Source: an alpha proteobacterium SCGC AAA288-E13 (GTDB lineage Bacteria; Pseudomonadota; Alphaproteobacteria; Pelagibacterales; Pelagibacteraceae). Taken from it: a DNA stretch of 8,258 nucleotides. The notes below the pieces were generated by a model that was given only the letters and a program-made list of their open reading frames with translations, had not been told where the DNA came from and made no database searches. Position 1 is the first letter of the stretch. Each line of letters begins with the position of its first letter. The stretch covers positions 1 through 8,258 of the forward strand of contig AZHQ01000021.1 in assembly GCA_000504605.1 (NCBI GenBank), given 5' to 3'. The position numbers and the translations under genes are program-made. Of the stretch, positions 1-6,346 are shown piece by piece.

Positions 1-214
1 TTTTTTTTATTTTCCCAGTTTTTCCAGCTATTTCATGTATTGATTTTTTAATCATTACTTTTGATCCTCGACCTGCTAATTTTTTAATGTCGTTTAATTC
101 TCTTTCTACATAACCAAATTTTTTCATTACGTGATTATGAGCATTCATTAAATCAGGAGCGGTATCTATTAATGTACCATCTAGATCGAATAAAATTGTT
201 AGTTTTTGACTCAT
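1..214 (-). CDS. gph: HAD-family phosphatase, probably phosphoglycolate phosphatase (N-terminal part, cut by window start)
   Basis: The gene reads leftwards from an ATG at 214-212 and stays open to the window edge, giving 71 residues of a protein whose family is usually about 220 residues. The start carries haloacid dehalogenase motif I, FDLDGTLIDTAPDL at residues 9-22, with the nucleophile Asp10 and general acid/base Asp12. The following helical segment, with a GRGS sequence at 49-52, fits the cap region of Gph-like enzymes. Gph hydrolyses 2-phosphoglycolate to glycolate in the cytoplasm, but related HAD enzymes dephosphorylate other small phosphates, so substrate is inferred from motif style only. 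The cap specificity residues and motifs II-IV lie outside the window. It is divergent from the glmU-like gene, separated by 71 bp. No Shine-Dalgarno sequence is obvious. Confidence 0.8.
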   Translation of the reverse strand, partial: MSQKLTILFDLDGTLIDTAPDLMNAHNHVMKKFGYVERELNDIKKLAGRGSKVMIKKSIHEIAGKTGKIKK

Positions 215-285
215 TTTAAAAAGTATTAATAAGAAATATTTTGTGAGTTATTATAATTAATTTAGTAATGTAAAGATAATTTTTT
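215..285. promoter_or_regulatory. Divergent intergenic region with overlapping -10-like elements
   Basis: These 71 bp separate the starts of the gph-like gene (leftward) and the glmU-like gene (rightward), so promoters for both should lie here. TATAAT occurs on the plus strand at 252-257 and, overlapping it, on the minus strand (ATTATA at 250-255). A weak minus-strand -35 (TTATCT) lies 18 nt upstream of the minus-strand -10. I find no good -35 for the plus-strand copy. In DNA this AT-rich, TATAAT-like strings are frequent, so the assignment is weak. No hairpin terminator or riboswitch-like structure is seen. Confidence 0.3.
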
Positions 286-924
286 ATGAATTCAAAAAAT
301 AAAAAAAATTTCGCGTTACAAGAAAAACAAAAGCAAGAAAAAATTCGTAATAAATTTATGACAAATGGAGTAACATTAATTGCTCCAGAGACAATTTTTT
401 TATCTGCAAATACAAAAATTGGAACAAATGTCGTAATCAATCCTTACGTTGTAATTGGTTCAAACGTAAAAATTGGAAATAATGTGGAAATTTTATCATT
501 CACACATATTGAAAGTGCAAAAATTGAAAATAACGTAAAAGTAGGACCCTTTTCTAGAATTAGACCTGGAACAGTTTTATCCAAAGGATCAAGAGTCGGC
601 AATTTTGTAGAAATTAAGAATAGCAAAGTTGGGGCCGGAACAAAGATAAACCATTTGTCCTATGTTGGTGATGCAACAATAGGTAAGTCTGCAAACATAG
701 GGGCTGGAACAATAACTTGTAATTATGATGGTAAAAGAAAATACAGAACAAAAATTCATAATGAAGCTTTTATCGGTTCCAATTCTTCATTGGTGGCACC
801 TGTGACAATTGGAAAACAATCTGTAGTAGGAGCTGGTTCTGTGATAACAAAGAATGTTAGGAAAAGATCCTTAGCCTTAACAAGAGCTAAACAAATTGAG
901 AAAAAAAATTATAAAAAAAATTAA
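286..924 (+). CDS. glmU: Stand-alone glucosamine-1-phosphate N-acetyltransferase (GlmU C-terminal domain only)
   Basis: This 212-residue protein matches only the left-handed beta-helix half of GlmU, which acetylates glucosamine-1-phosphate with acetyl-CoA on the way to UDP-GlcNAc. Residues 1-27 (Lys/Gln-rich) resemble the linker helix that joins the two halves of normal GlmU; hexapeptide repeats run from about 40 to 190. Residues equivalent to the E. coli active site are present: Arg93 (RPG), Lys111 (NFVEIK), catalytic His123 (NHLSYVGDA), Tyr126, Asn137, Asn146-Tyr147 (GAGTITCNYDG), Lys152, Ser165 and Arg200. The N-terminal uridyltransferase domain (GxGxGTRM nucleotidyltransferase fold, about 225 residues) is absent. 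An in-frame TAA at 277-279 and the divergent gene at 214 leave no room for it. The product should act in the cytoplasm as a trimer. glmS follows after 3 bases, so the two are probably cotranscribed. Either a true split GlmU or a 5' loss is possible; the catalytic half looks intact. Confidence 0.88.
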   Translation: MNSKNKKNFALQEKQKQEKIRNKFMTNGVTLIAPETIFLSANTKIGTNVVINPYVVIGSNVKIGNNVEILSFTHIESAKIENNVKVGPFSRIRPGTVLSKGSRVGNFVEIKNSKVGAGTKINHLSYVGDATIGKSANIGAGTITCNYDGKRKYRTKIHNEAFIGSNSSLVAPVTIGKQSVVGAGSVITKNVRKRSLALTRAKQIEKKNYKKN

Positions 925-927
925 TTT

Positions 928-2745
928 ATGTGTGGAATAATTGGAATTGCTAGTGCTAAACCTGTATTTGGAAATATAATTGAAGCATTAAAAAAACTTG
1001 AATACAGAGGATACGACTCTGCAGGTCTATCAACTATAGATAATGGTGAAATAAATGAAAAAAAATGTTCCGGACGAGTTGATAATCTTGAAAAAATTTT
1101 ATTTAAAAATCCATCAAAAGGAAAATTGGGCATCGGTCATGTTAGATGGGCAACACATGGTGTGCCTAATAAAATCAATGCTCATCCACACTCATCAGAG
1201 GTTGTATCTGTTGTGCATAATGGAATAATTGAAAATTCAAATTCAATAAAAAATGAACTAACAAAAAAAAATTACTTATTTAAATCAGAAACGGATACTG
1301 AAGTAATCACTCTGCTTCTAACAAATTATTTAAAAAATTACGACATCTTAGACTCAGTGCATAAAACTCTAAAAAGACTCGAGGGAAGTTTTGCTCTTGG
1401 AATTATTTTTAAAAATTTTAAAGATATTGTTGTAGGTGCTAGGAGAGGAAGTCCTCTAGCAGTTGGATATGGCCATGAAGAAAACTATATTGGTTCTGAC
1501 TCATATGCTCTTAAATCAATGACAAATAAAATTTCTTATTTAGAGGATGGAGAAATTTGTATTTTAACTAAAGACAAAGTTGAGTTTTATAATTCAGAAA
1601 AAAATAAAATTAATAAAGAAATATTAACTTTATCAAATGATGAAAATAAAACTACCAAGGGTGATTTTAAAGATTTTATGTCTAAAGAAATTAATGAGCA
1701 ATCGGTAACATCAAAAAATTGTTTAAAGGAATATATAGATCATTTAAGAAAAGATATTAATTTTTATAATGTCCCCATTAATCCAAATGAACTAAATAAA
1801 ATTACGCTTGTAGGATGTGGTACAGCTTATCATTCATGTTTAATAGCAAAATATTTATTTGAAGATCTTACTTCAATTACAGTAGAGACTGATATTGCAT
1901 CCGAATTTAGATATAGAAAAGTTAAATTTAAAAAAAATAATCTTTATGTTTTTGTTTCACAATCGGGCGAAACAGCGGATACTTTTGCTGCCCTAGACTT
2001 ATGTAAAAAAAATAAAGCAAACACATGTGCAATAGTGAATGTTGTGGAAAGCTCGATCGCCAGAACCGCCGATTTTGTTCTTCCAATTCATGCTGGCCCA
2101 GAAATTGGTGTTGCATCAACAAAAGCTTTTATTGGTCAAATGTTAGTTTTGTATTTGTTATCTTTGAAAATCTCTAAAGTTAGAAATGAAATAACAGATC
2201 AAAATTATATAAAAAATATAAATGATCTCAATAATTTACCATCTTTAATCGAAGAAGTTTTAGCAAAAAGAGATGAAATACAAATCATAGCAAAAGATTT
2301 TGTTGACTCAAAAGGAACCATGTTTTTAGGGCGAGGTTTTTCTTATCCAATTGCTTTGGAAGGTGCTTTGAAATTAAAGGAACTTTCATATATTCATGCT
2401 GAAGGTTATCCAGCAGGAGAAATGAAACACGGACCGTTAGCATTAATTGAAGATGGTTTACCGGTTGTGGTCTTGGCTCCAAAAGATAAATATTTTGAAA
2501 AAACAATTTCAAATATGCAAGAGGTTATTGCTAGAGGTGGAAAAGTGTTCTTATTTACTGATGATGATAGTGAAATTATTAGCGAAAATATAAGATATAA
2601 ATTTAATATTCCAAATAGTAATGACCATATAAACCCTTTTCTTTTAACTTTGCCTTTACAAATGTTGGCTTATTATGTTGCATCGTTTAAAAACTGTGAC
2701 ATAGATAAACCTAGAAACCTAGCAAAATCAGTTACAGTTGAATAA
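928..2745 (+). CDS. glmS: Glutamine--fructose-6-phosphate aminotransferase (isomerizing)
   Basis: GlmS converts fructose-6-phosphate and glutamine to glucosamine-6-phosphate and glutamate, the first committed step to UDP-GlcNAc. At 605 residues it is full length (E. coli 609). The start MCGIIGIA places the catalytic Cys directly after Met1, which fixes the start codon. The class II glutamine amidotransferase domain (about 2-220) shows EYRGYDSAG, HVRWATHG (71-78), HNGIIEN (97-103) and ETDTE (121-125). Two SIS domains follow: the first with VGCGTAYHS (295-303) and SQSGETADT (344-352), then GVASTKAF (394-401). The second SIS domain has GRGFSYPIALEGALKLKE (468-485) and EGYPAGEMKHGPLALI (492-507). 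The C-terminus DKPRNLAKSVTVE is the canonical sugar-binding tail with Lys600. It lies 3 nt after the acetyltransferase gene, supporting an amino-sugar operon. There is no leader space for a glmS ribozyme. All key residues are present; nothing is odd. Confidence 0.97.
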   Translation: MCGIIGIASAKPVFGNIIEALKKLEYRGYDSAGLSTIDNGEINEKKCSGRVDNLEKILFKNPSKGKLGIGHVRWATHGVPNKINAHPHSSEVVSVVHNGIIENSNSIKNELTKKNYLFKSETDTEVITLLLTNYLKNYDILDSVHKTLKRLEGSFALGIIFKNFKDIVVGARRGSPLAVGYGHEENYIGSDSYALKSMTNKISYLEDGEICILTKDKVEFYNSEKNKINKEILTLSNDENKTTKGDFKDFMSKEINEQSVTSKNCLKEYIDHLRKDINFYNVPINPNELNKITLVGCGTAYHSCLIAKYLFEDLTSITVETDIASEFRYRKVKFKKNNLYVFVSQSGETADTFAALDLCKKNKANTCAIVNVVESSIARTADFVLPIHAGPEIGVASTKAFIGQMLVLYLLSLKISKVRNEITDQNYIKNINDLNNLPSLIEEVLAKRDEIQIIAKDFVDSKGTMFLGRGFSYPIALEGALKLKELSYIHAEGYPAGEMKHGPLALIEDGLPVVVLAPKDKYFEKTISNMQEVIARGGKVFLFTDDDSEIISENIRYKFNIPNSNDHINPFLLTLPLQMLAYYVASFKNCDIDKPRNLAKSVTVE

Positions 2746-2766
2746 ATTTCAGAAGGTCGACTAATC

Positions 2767-2795
2767 TTGGTTTTTTTACTAAATTGTCTTATATA
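2767..2795 (+). promoter_or_regulatory. Candidate sigma-70 promoter before the DAHP synthase gene
   Basis: In the 65-bp gap between glmS and the next gene, TTGGTT (2767-2772) and TATATA (2790-2795) are 17 nt apart, the ideal sigma-70 spacing. Transcription from it would start at about 2802, only a few bases before the ATG at 2811, and would therefore exclude most of the AAGG sequence at 2801-2804. That conflict, plus the AT-rich background, keeps this tentative. No convincing terminator hairpin follows glmS, so read-through from glmS is equally possible. Confidence 0.3.
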
Positions 2796-2810
2796 TCTCT
2801 AAGGTTGAGA

Positions 2811-4190
2811 ATGAAAAAATGGAAAACAAATAGCTGGAGAAGCTATCCCGTAAAACACATACCAGAATACGAGGATAAAGAACAATTAGATATGGTTTTA
2901 GGAAAATTAAAAAATTTTCCACCACTTGTCTTTGCTGGAGAAACTAGGTCGTTAACAAAACAATTAGCAGAAGTTGTTGATGGAAAGGCTTTCTTGTTAC
3001 AAGGGGGTGATTGCGCTGAAAGTTTTGCCGAATTTCATCCAGACAATATTAGAGATACATTTAAATTAATTTTACAAATGGCTTTAATATTAACTGCATC
3101 CGCTTCATTACCTGTGGCAAAAGTTGGAAGAATTGCTGGGCAATTTTCTAAACCAAGAAGTTCACCAATTGAAATTAAAGATGGTAAAGAATTACCAACT
3201 TATTTGGGTGACAACATAAACGGAATTGAATTTAATGCAAAAGCAAGAAAACCAGATGCAAAGAAAATGTTTAGAGCTTACTCACAAGCAGCATCAACAT
3301 TGAATTTATTGAGAGCTTTTTCACAAGGTGGCTTTGCAGATCTTAAAAAGGTTCATCTTTGGAATTTAGGTTTTGTAAACAAAAGCTCACAAGGAAAAAG
3401 GTTCAAGGAATTAGAGGACAAAGTTAGTGACGCTTTATCATTTATGGAAGCCTGTGGAATTACTCCAGAAAGTAATAGAAGGTTAAGGACAGTAAACTTT
3501 TTTACATCGCACGAAGCTTTACTATTACCTTTTGAAGAATCTATGACAAGAGTTGATTCTACTACTGGTGAATACCATGACACTTCAGCTCATTTTGTTT
3601 GGATTGGTGATAGAACAAGACAACCCGATGGTGGGCATGTAGAATTTTGTAGAGGAATAAAAAATCCAATTGGTATAAAATGTGGACCAACATTAAAAGC
3701 TCAAGAATTAATTCAATTGTGTAATATTTTAAATCCCGAGAACGAAAAGGGAAGAATTACTTTAATTTCAAGATTTGGTTATGATAATGTTGAGAAATTT
3801 CTACCAAAATTAATTAGAACTATTAAAAAAGAAGGTCTAAATGTTGTTTGGTCATGTGACCCAATGCATGGTAACACAATTAAATCGGCTACTGGATACA
3901 AAACTAGACCTTTCAATAATGTTGTTAAAGAAATAAAAAATGTTTTTTCAGCTCATCAATCGGAAGGAAGTTTTGCCGGAGGCCTTCATGTAGAGATGAC
4001 TGGTCAAGATGTTACTGAATGTACGGGCGGAGCTCAAAAAATATCTGAACAAGATTTGTCCCATAGATATCATACACATTGCGATCCTAGATTAAATGCA
4101 AGCCAAGCACTTGAATTAGCATTTTTAATTTCAGATGAAATTAAAAAAAATTCTCAATATTCTAAGAATATTGCTCGAGCAGCATCTTAA
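2811..4190 (+). CDS. aroG: Class II 3-deoxy-7-phosphoheptulonate (DAHP) synthase
   Basis: This 459-residue enzyme condenses phosphoenolpyruvate with erythrose-4-phosphate, the first step of the shikimate pathway to aromatic amino acids. It belongs to the class II (plant/Mycobacterium-type) family, not the E. coli AroF/G/H class I family. FLLQGGDCAESF (61-72) carries metal-ligand Cys68; the other expected ligands are His353 (CDPMHGNT), Glu395 (HVEMTGQDVTECTGG) and Asp425 (HCDPRLNASQALELAF). Substrate-binding stretches include AGQFSKPRSS (109-118), STTGEYHDTSAHFVWIGDRTRQ (from 250) and IKCGPTL (289-295). I chose ATG 2811 because AAGG (2801-2804) stands 6 nt upstream and the protein then begins MKKWKTNSWRS, a normal family start. 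An in-frame TTG at 2784 would add nine unlikely residues. Compared with M. tuberculosis AroG, which begins with a longer N-terminal segment, it has a shorter N-terminus, so Mycobacterium-style allosteric behaviour cannot be assumed. The symbol is loosely applied across this family. Confidence 0.95.
   Translation: MKKWKTNSWRSYPVKHIPEYEDKEQLDMVLGKLKNFPPLVFAGETRSLTKQLAEVVDGKAFLLQGGDCAESFAEFHPDNIRDTFKLILQMALILTASASLPVAKVGRIAGQFSKPRSSPIEIKDGKELPTYLGDNINGIEFNAKARKPDAKKMFRAYSQAASTLNLLRAFSQGGFADLKKVHLWNLGFVNKSSQGKRFKELEDKVSDALSFMEACGITPESNRRLRTVNFFTSHEALLLPFEESMTRVDSTTGEYHDTSAHFVWIGDRTRQPDGGHVEFCRGIKNPIGIKCGPTLKAQELIQLCNILNPENEKGRITLISRFGYDNVEKFLPKLIRTIKKEGLNVVWSCDPMHGNTIKSATGYKTRPFNNVVKEIKNVFSAHQSEGSFAGGLHVEMTGQDVTECTGGAQKISEQDLSHRYHTHCDPRLNASQALELAFLISDEIKKNSQYSKNIARAAS
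4155..4181. repeat. Two overlapping palindromes at the 3' end of the DAHP synthase gene
   Basis: CAATATTCT (4155-4163) and AGAATATTG (4165-4173) form a perfect 9-bp inverted repeat around a single central A. It is overlapped by the 10-bp perfect palindrome TGCTCGAGCA (4172-4181). Both lie in the last codons of the DAHP synthase gene, about 40 nt before cysS. No T-run follows immediately, so it is not a standard intrinsic terminator. With a 1-nt centre the RNA hairpin would be poor, and dyad symmetry for a DNA-binding protein is a possible alternative. It may also be chance within AT-rich coding sequence (QYSKNIARA). Confidence 0.4.
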
Positions 4191-4220
4191 TTACTGCATT
4201 TAAATTTTTAAGATTAGAAA

Positions 4221-5366
4221 ATGAAAGAACTAAAAATATTTAATTCTTTAACAAAAAGAAAAGAAAACTTTGTTCCAATTAGCAAAGACAAAATAGGAAT
4301 GTATGTATGTGGACCTACAGTTTATGATTATCCCCATATTGGTAACGCTAGACCACTGATTGTATTTGATGTCTTATATCGTCTACTAAAAAAAATTTAT
4401 AAAAATAACAAAGTTACTTATGTGCGTAATATAACAGATATTGATGATAAAATTATCGAGTCATCAAAAAAAAATAATAAAAGTATTGAAGAGCTAACTA
4501 AAACTATTACGACTAGCTTTCATGAAGACTGTAAATATTTAAATTGTTTGGAACCCAGTTTTGAACCTAAAGCTACTGAGCATATTAAAGAAATGATAAG
4601 CATGGTTACGATTTTAATAAAAAATAAACATGCTTACGAAAATGAAGGACATGTTTATTTTTCTGTTTCTTCTTTCAAAGAATATGGAAAATTGTCAAAT
4701 AAAAATTCTGAACAATTGGTTGCAGGATCAAGGGTTGAAGTTTCTAAATATAAGAAAGATCCTCTTGATTTTGTTCTTTGGAAACCTTCAAAAACAGATG
4801 ATCCTGGTTGGGACTCACCATGGGGTAGAGGCCGACCTGGTTGGCATTTAGAATGCTCTGTTATGGGTGAAAAATTTTTGGGTAAGAAATTTGACATTCA
4901 TGCTGGAGGTTTAGATCTCATTTTTCCTCATCACGAGAATGAAATTGCACAATCATGTTGCGCTAACAAGACAGACAATTTTGCAAATTATTGGATACAT
5001 AATGGTTTCGTTACTTTTGACAAGGAAAAAATGTCCAAATCTCTTGGAAACATAGTTGCTATTCATAAGCTAAGAGAAAATATAAATGGTCAAGTTGTAA
5101 GGTTGGCACTTTTAAGCTCACATTACAAACAACCATTAGATTGGAACGAAAAATTAATAAAAGAAAGTCAAAACACATTAAATAAATGGTATAGCCAATT
5201 TGAAAAAACAGATTCAGTGGAATTTCAAGAAGATATATTACATCCACTACTAGAAGACTTAAATACACCAAAATATATAGCAAAATTGCACGTACTTTAT
5301 GAAGAATCATCTAAGGGAAATAAATTTTCTACGGTATCTCCTTTTTTCTTTATTGCTTTTCTATAA
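4221..5366 (+). CDS. cysS: Cysteinyl-tRNA synthetase, 5' part joined to foreign sequence (C-terminus wrong after residue 370)
   Basis: CysRS charges tRNA-Cys with cysteine using ATP. Residues 1-370 are normal class I synthetase. Present are zinc ligand Cys30 in [18 protein letters not shown] (27-44), the HIGH-type motif PHIGN (38-42), ITDIDDKII (71-79), and zinc ligands Cys212 (LECSVMG), His237 and Glu241 ([11 protein letters not shown]). The KMSKS loop (270-274) and the start of the C-terminal helical region follow. From base 5330 the reading frame enters the antisense strand of rpsD, adding the meaningless tail [11 protein letters not shown] and a stop at 5364-5366. The true remainder (81 residues after Ser370) is on the minus strand at 7944-8190. 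Rejoined, the protein is 451 residues, normal for the family (E. coli 461). The start ATG is 30 nt after the DAHP synthase stop, consistent with one transcript. The break is best explained as an artefact, not a pseudogene. Confidence 0.95.
   Translation: MKELKIFNSLTKRKENFVPISKDKIGMYVCGPTVYDYPHIGNARPLIVFDVLYRLLKKIYKNNKVTYVRNITDIDDKIIESSKKNNKSIEELTKTITTSFHEDCKYLNCLEPSFEPKATEHIKEMISMVTILIKNKHAYENEGHVYFSVSSFKEYGKLSNKNSEQLVAGSRVEVSKYKKDPLDFVLWKPSKTDDPGWDSPWGRGRPGWHLECSVMGEKFLGKKFDIHAGGLDLIFPHHENEIAQSCCANKTDNFANYWIHNGFVTFDKEKMSKSLGNIVAIHKLRENINGQVVRLALLSSHYKQPLDWNEKLIKESQNTLNKWYSQFEKTDSVEFQEDILHPLLEDLNTPKYIAKLHVLYEESSKGNKFSTVSPFFFIAFL
5262..5329 (+). repeat. Left arm of 68-bp perfect inverted repeat (cysS codons 348-370)
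   Basis: These 68 bases are identical to the reverse complement of 8191-8258. They encode cysS residues Asn348 to about Ser370 in both copies, in the same reading frame. The right arm ends exactly at the window edge, so the repeat may continue further outside. The arms enclose 2,861 bp. Because the duplicated piece is coding sequence of a single essential gene, this is a duplicated end of a rearranged molecule and not a dispersed repeat family. Confidence 0.97.
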
Positions 5367-5587
5367 CAATTTCTAAATTGTCTTTCGTTCATGTTTGCAT
5401 AATAAGATTTTAATTTTTGCTTAGCTTGAAGTTGAATTCCATAATCCGACAGTTTGCCTTTTCTTCTGCTGGAACCATGTTGCCCAGGTGGAAAATTTCG
5501 AGAATTAAATGGACTTTTTGGTCTCCCCCATAAATTTACTTTCAGTCTTCTATCTACTTTATGTTTTGATTTAAGTCTTTTTGTCAT
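5297..5587 (-). CDS. rpsD: 30S ribosomal protein S4 (uS4), N-terminal part only; tail is cysS antisense
   Basis: S4 binds 16S rRNA early in 30S assembly. Residues 1-86, with 87-89 (ENL) shared with the microhomology, are ordinary uS4: [59 protein letters not shown] and KKGDTVENL. The N-terminal segment lacks the four-Cys zinc knuckle, so it is the zinc-free form. A full protein is about 205 residues, and IGLLE-like sequence should follow ENL. Here the frame instead crosses into reversed cysS and ends FPLDDSS plus stop (5299-5297), so the S4 RNA-binding domain is missing. An essential gene cannot end like this, which supports a chimeric join at 5329/5330. It lies 42 nt downstream of trmJ on the same strand and appears to have its own promoter. 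In the native order it is the last gene of the cysS-cimA-trmJ-rpsD series. Confidence 0.94.
   Translation of the reverse strand: MTKRLKSKHKVDRRLKVNLWGRPKSPFNSRNFPPGQHGSSRRKGKLSDYGIQLQAKQKLKSYYANMNERQFRNCYRKAIKKKGDTVENLFPLDDSS
5321..5329. other. Chimeric junction with 9-bp microhomology between cysS and rpsD
   Basis: Left of this point the plus strand reads cysS sense; right of it the sequence is rpsD antisense. The nine bases TAAATTTTC fit both: codons GNKFS of cysS and, reversed (GAAAATTTA), codons ENL of rpsD. The intact cysS copy at the right end diverges from the left copy exactly after these bases (5330 T versus A in the reversed copy). A cysS strand ending in TAAATTTTC could anneal to GAAAATTTA in rpsD and be extended back towards cysS, producing precisely this arrangement. 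Confidence 0.92.
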
Positions 5588-5601
5588 TTTTAAATTGAAG
5601 A

Positions 5602-5629
5602 TTTATAATCACTACGTTTAGTTTGTCAA
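5602..5629 (-). promoter_or_regulatory. Sigma-70-type promoter for rpsD
   Basis: On the minus strand, TTGACA (5629-5624, perfect -35) and TATAAA (5607-5602, one mismatch to -10) are separated by 16 nt. They sit in the 42-nt gap between the trmJ stop and the rpsD ATG. The predicted start near 5595 leaves a leader of only about 8 nt and no Shine-Dalgarno sequence, so the transcript would be nearly leaderless. This would let rpsD be transcribed independently of the upstream cysS-cimA-trmJ genes. The assignment comes from sequence match only. Confidence 0.6.
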
Positions 5630-6346
5630 TCAACCTTTTTTATCCTTTAAAGAACTAAATATTCCTAGCAATAACCGCATTTCTTTGTTCGATAAATTCA
5701 TTTTATGAAAAATTATTCGCAAGTTTTGTATCATACTTTTGCGTTTATGATCTGGTTGTAAAAATCCAATCTGATCTAATGAACTAATTAAGAAATTAAC
5801 AAATTTATTAAGATTTTTTTTGTTAATAGGCTTACTTTTATATCTTGAATTAAATTTATTATTTTTTTTGTTTAAAATTTTAAATATCTCGTAACAGATA
5901 AGTATCACACAATGAGATAAATTAAGTGATTGAAAATTATTATTCGTTGGCAATTTTATCAAATAGTTTGCATAACTAAGTTCATTATTTGTCAAACCTG
6001 ATGCTTCAGGGCCAAAAACAATTGCAATCTTTTTTTTAAAATCAATTTTTTTTAATTCTGATAATGAAAGGTAATTATAATTTTTTTTTCTTATTCTAGA
6101 TGAGGTAGCTATCACGCAATCAACATTCTTAATAGCATCTTCAAAATTTTTATAGATTTTGCTTGATTTAATTATATCTTTTGCACCAACGCTTGTTGCA
6201 AGAATCTTTTCATTTGGAAAACTTGTTTTTGGAGAAACCAGTTTTAATTTAGTAAAATTGAAATTTTTTAATGCTCTTGCGCAAGCTCCTATATTTTCAG
6301 CTAATTGTGGTTTAAATAATATAAAATGAACATTTGAATAGCTCAT
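5630..6346 (-). CDS. trmJ: SPOUT-family RNA methyltransferase, TrmJ-like
   Basis: This 238-residue protein matches the TrmH/TrmJ group of S-adenosylmethionine-dependent 2'-O-ribose methyltransferases; TrmJ modifies nucleotide 32 of tRNAs. Motif 1 is PQLAENIGACARALKNF (13-29) with Asn18 and Arg24. Motif 2 is IVFGPEASGLTNNEL (109-123). Motif 3 is the knot region LPTNNNFQSLNLSHCVILICYEI (132-154) with the SLNL core at 140-143. In motif 2, GPEAS stands where E. coli TrmJ has GRERV, so a target other than tRNA position 32 cannot be excluded. A Lys/Asn-rich link (158-178) precedes a helical C-terminal extension (about 178-238), as in TrmJ. Its ATG overlaps the cimA stop by one base (TAATG), implying coupled translation. 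A perfect TTGACA begins just after its stop, marking the rpsD promoter. Function class is firm; exact target is inferred. Confidence 0.85.
   Translation of the reverse strand: MSYSNVHFILFKPQLAENIGACARALKNFNFTKLKLVSPKTSFPNEKILATSVGAKDIIKSSKIYKNFEDAIKNVDCVIATSSRIRKKNYNYLSLSELKKIDFKKKIAIVFGPEASGLTNNELSYANYLIKLPTNNNFQSLNLSHCVILICYEIFKILNKKNNKFNSRYKSKPINKKNLNKFVNFLISSLDQIGFLQPDHKRKSMIQNLRIIFHKMNLSNKEMRLLLGIFSSLKDKKG

Noticed and set aside
215..285. glmS ribozyme or leader riboswitch for the amino-sugar operon
   Set aside because: Only 71 bp of AT-rich sequence without recognisable conserved cores, and glmS itself has a 3-nt gap to the preceding gene.
216..440. Antisense reading frame of 74 residues
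   Set aside because: It lies opposite the glmU-like coding sequence, and its hydrophobic Phe/Ile-rich composition is what AT-rich antisense gives. The sense frame has clear hexapeptide repeats.
2784..2810. TTG 2784 as start of the DAHP synthase
   Set aside because: It would add nine residues (MSYISLRLR) unlike family N-termini. ATG 2811 has AAGG 6 nt upstream and gives a natural start.
2746..2810. Terminator or riboswitch after glmS
   Set aside because: There is a T-run at 2771-2777 but no stable GC-containing stem before it, only the short GTCGAC palindrome. The 65-bp gap is too small for a riboswitch.
5059..5310. Minus-strand 83-residue hydrophobic frame
   Set aside because: It lies antisense to well-conserved cysS sequence (KMSKS region onward) and has no start signal or family resemblance.
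4221..5366. cysS as a true pseudogene or a natural short CysRS
   Set aside because: The rest of the gene is present intact in the same window, in the same frame, with a perfect ATGA overlap to cimA. The junction is microhomology-based.
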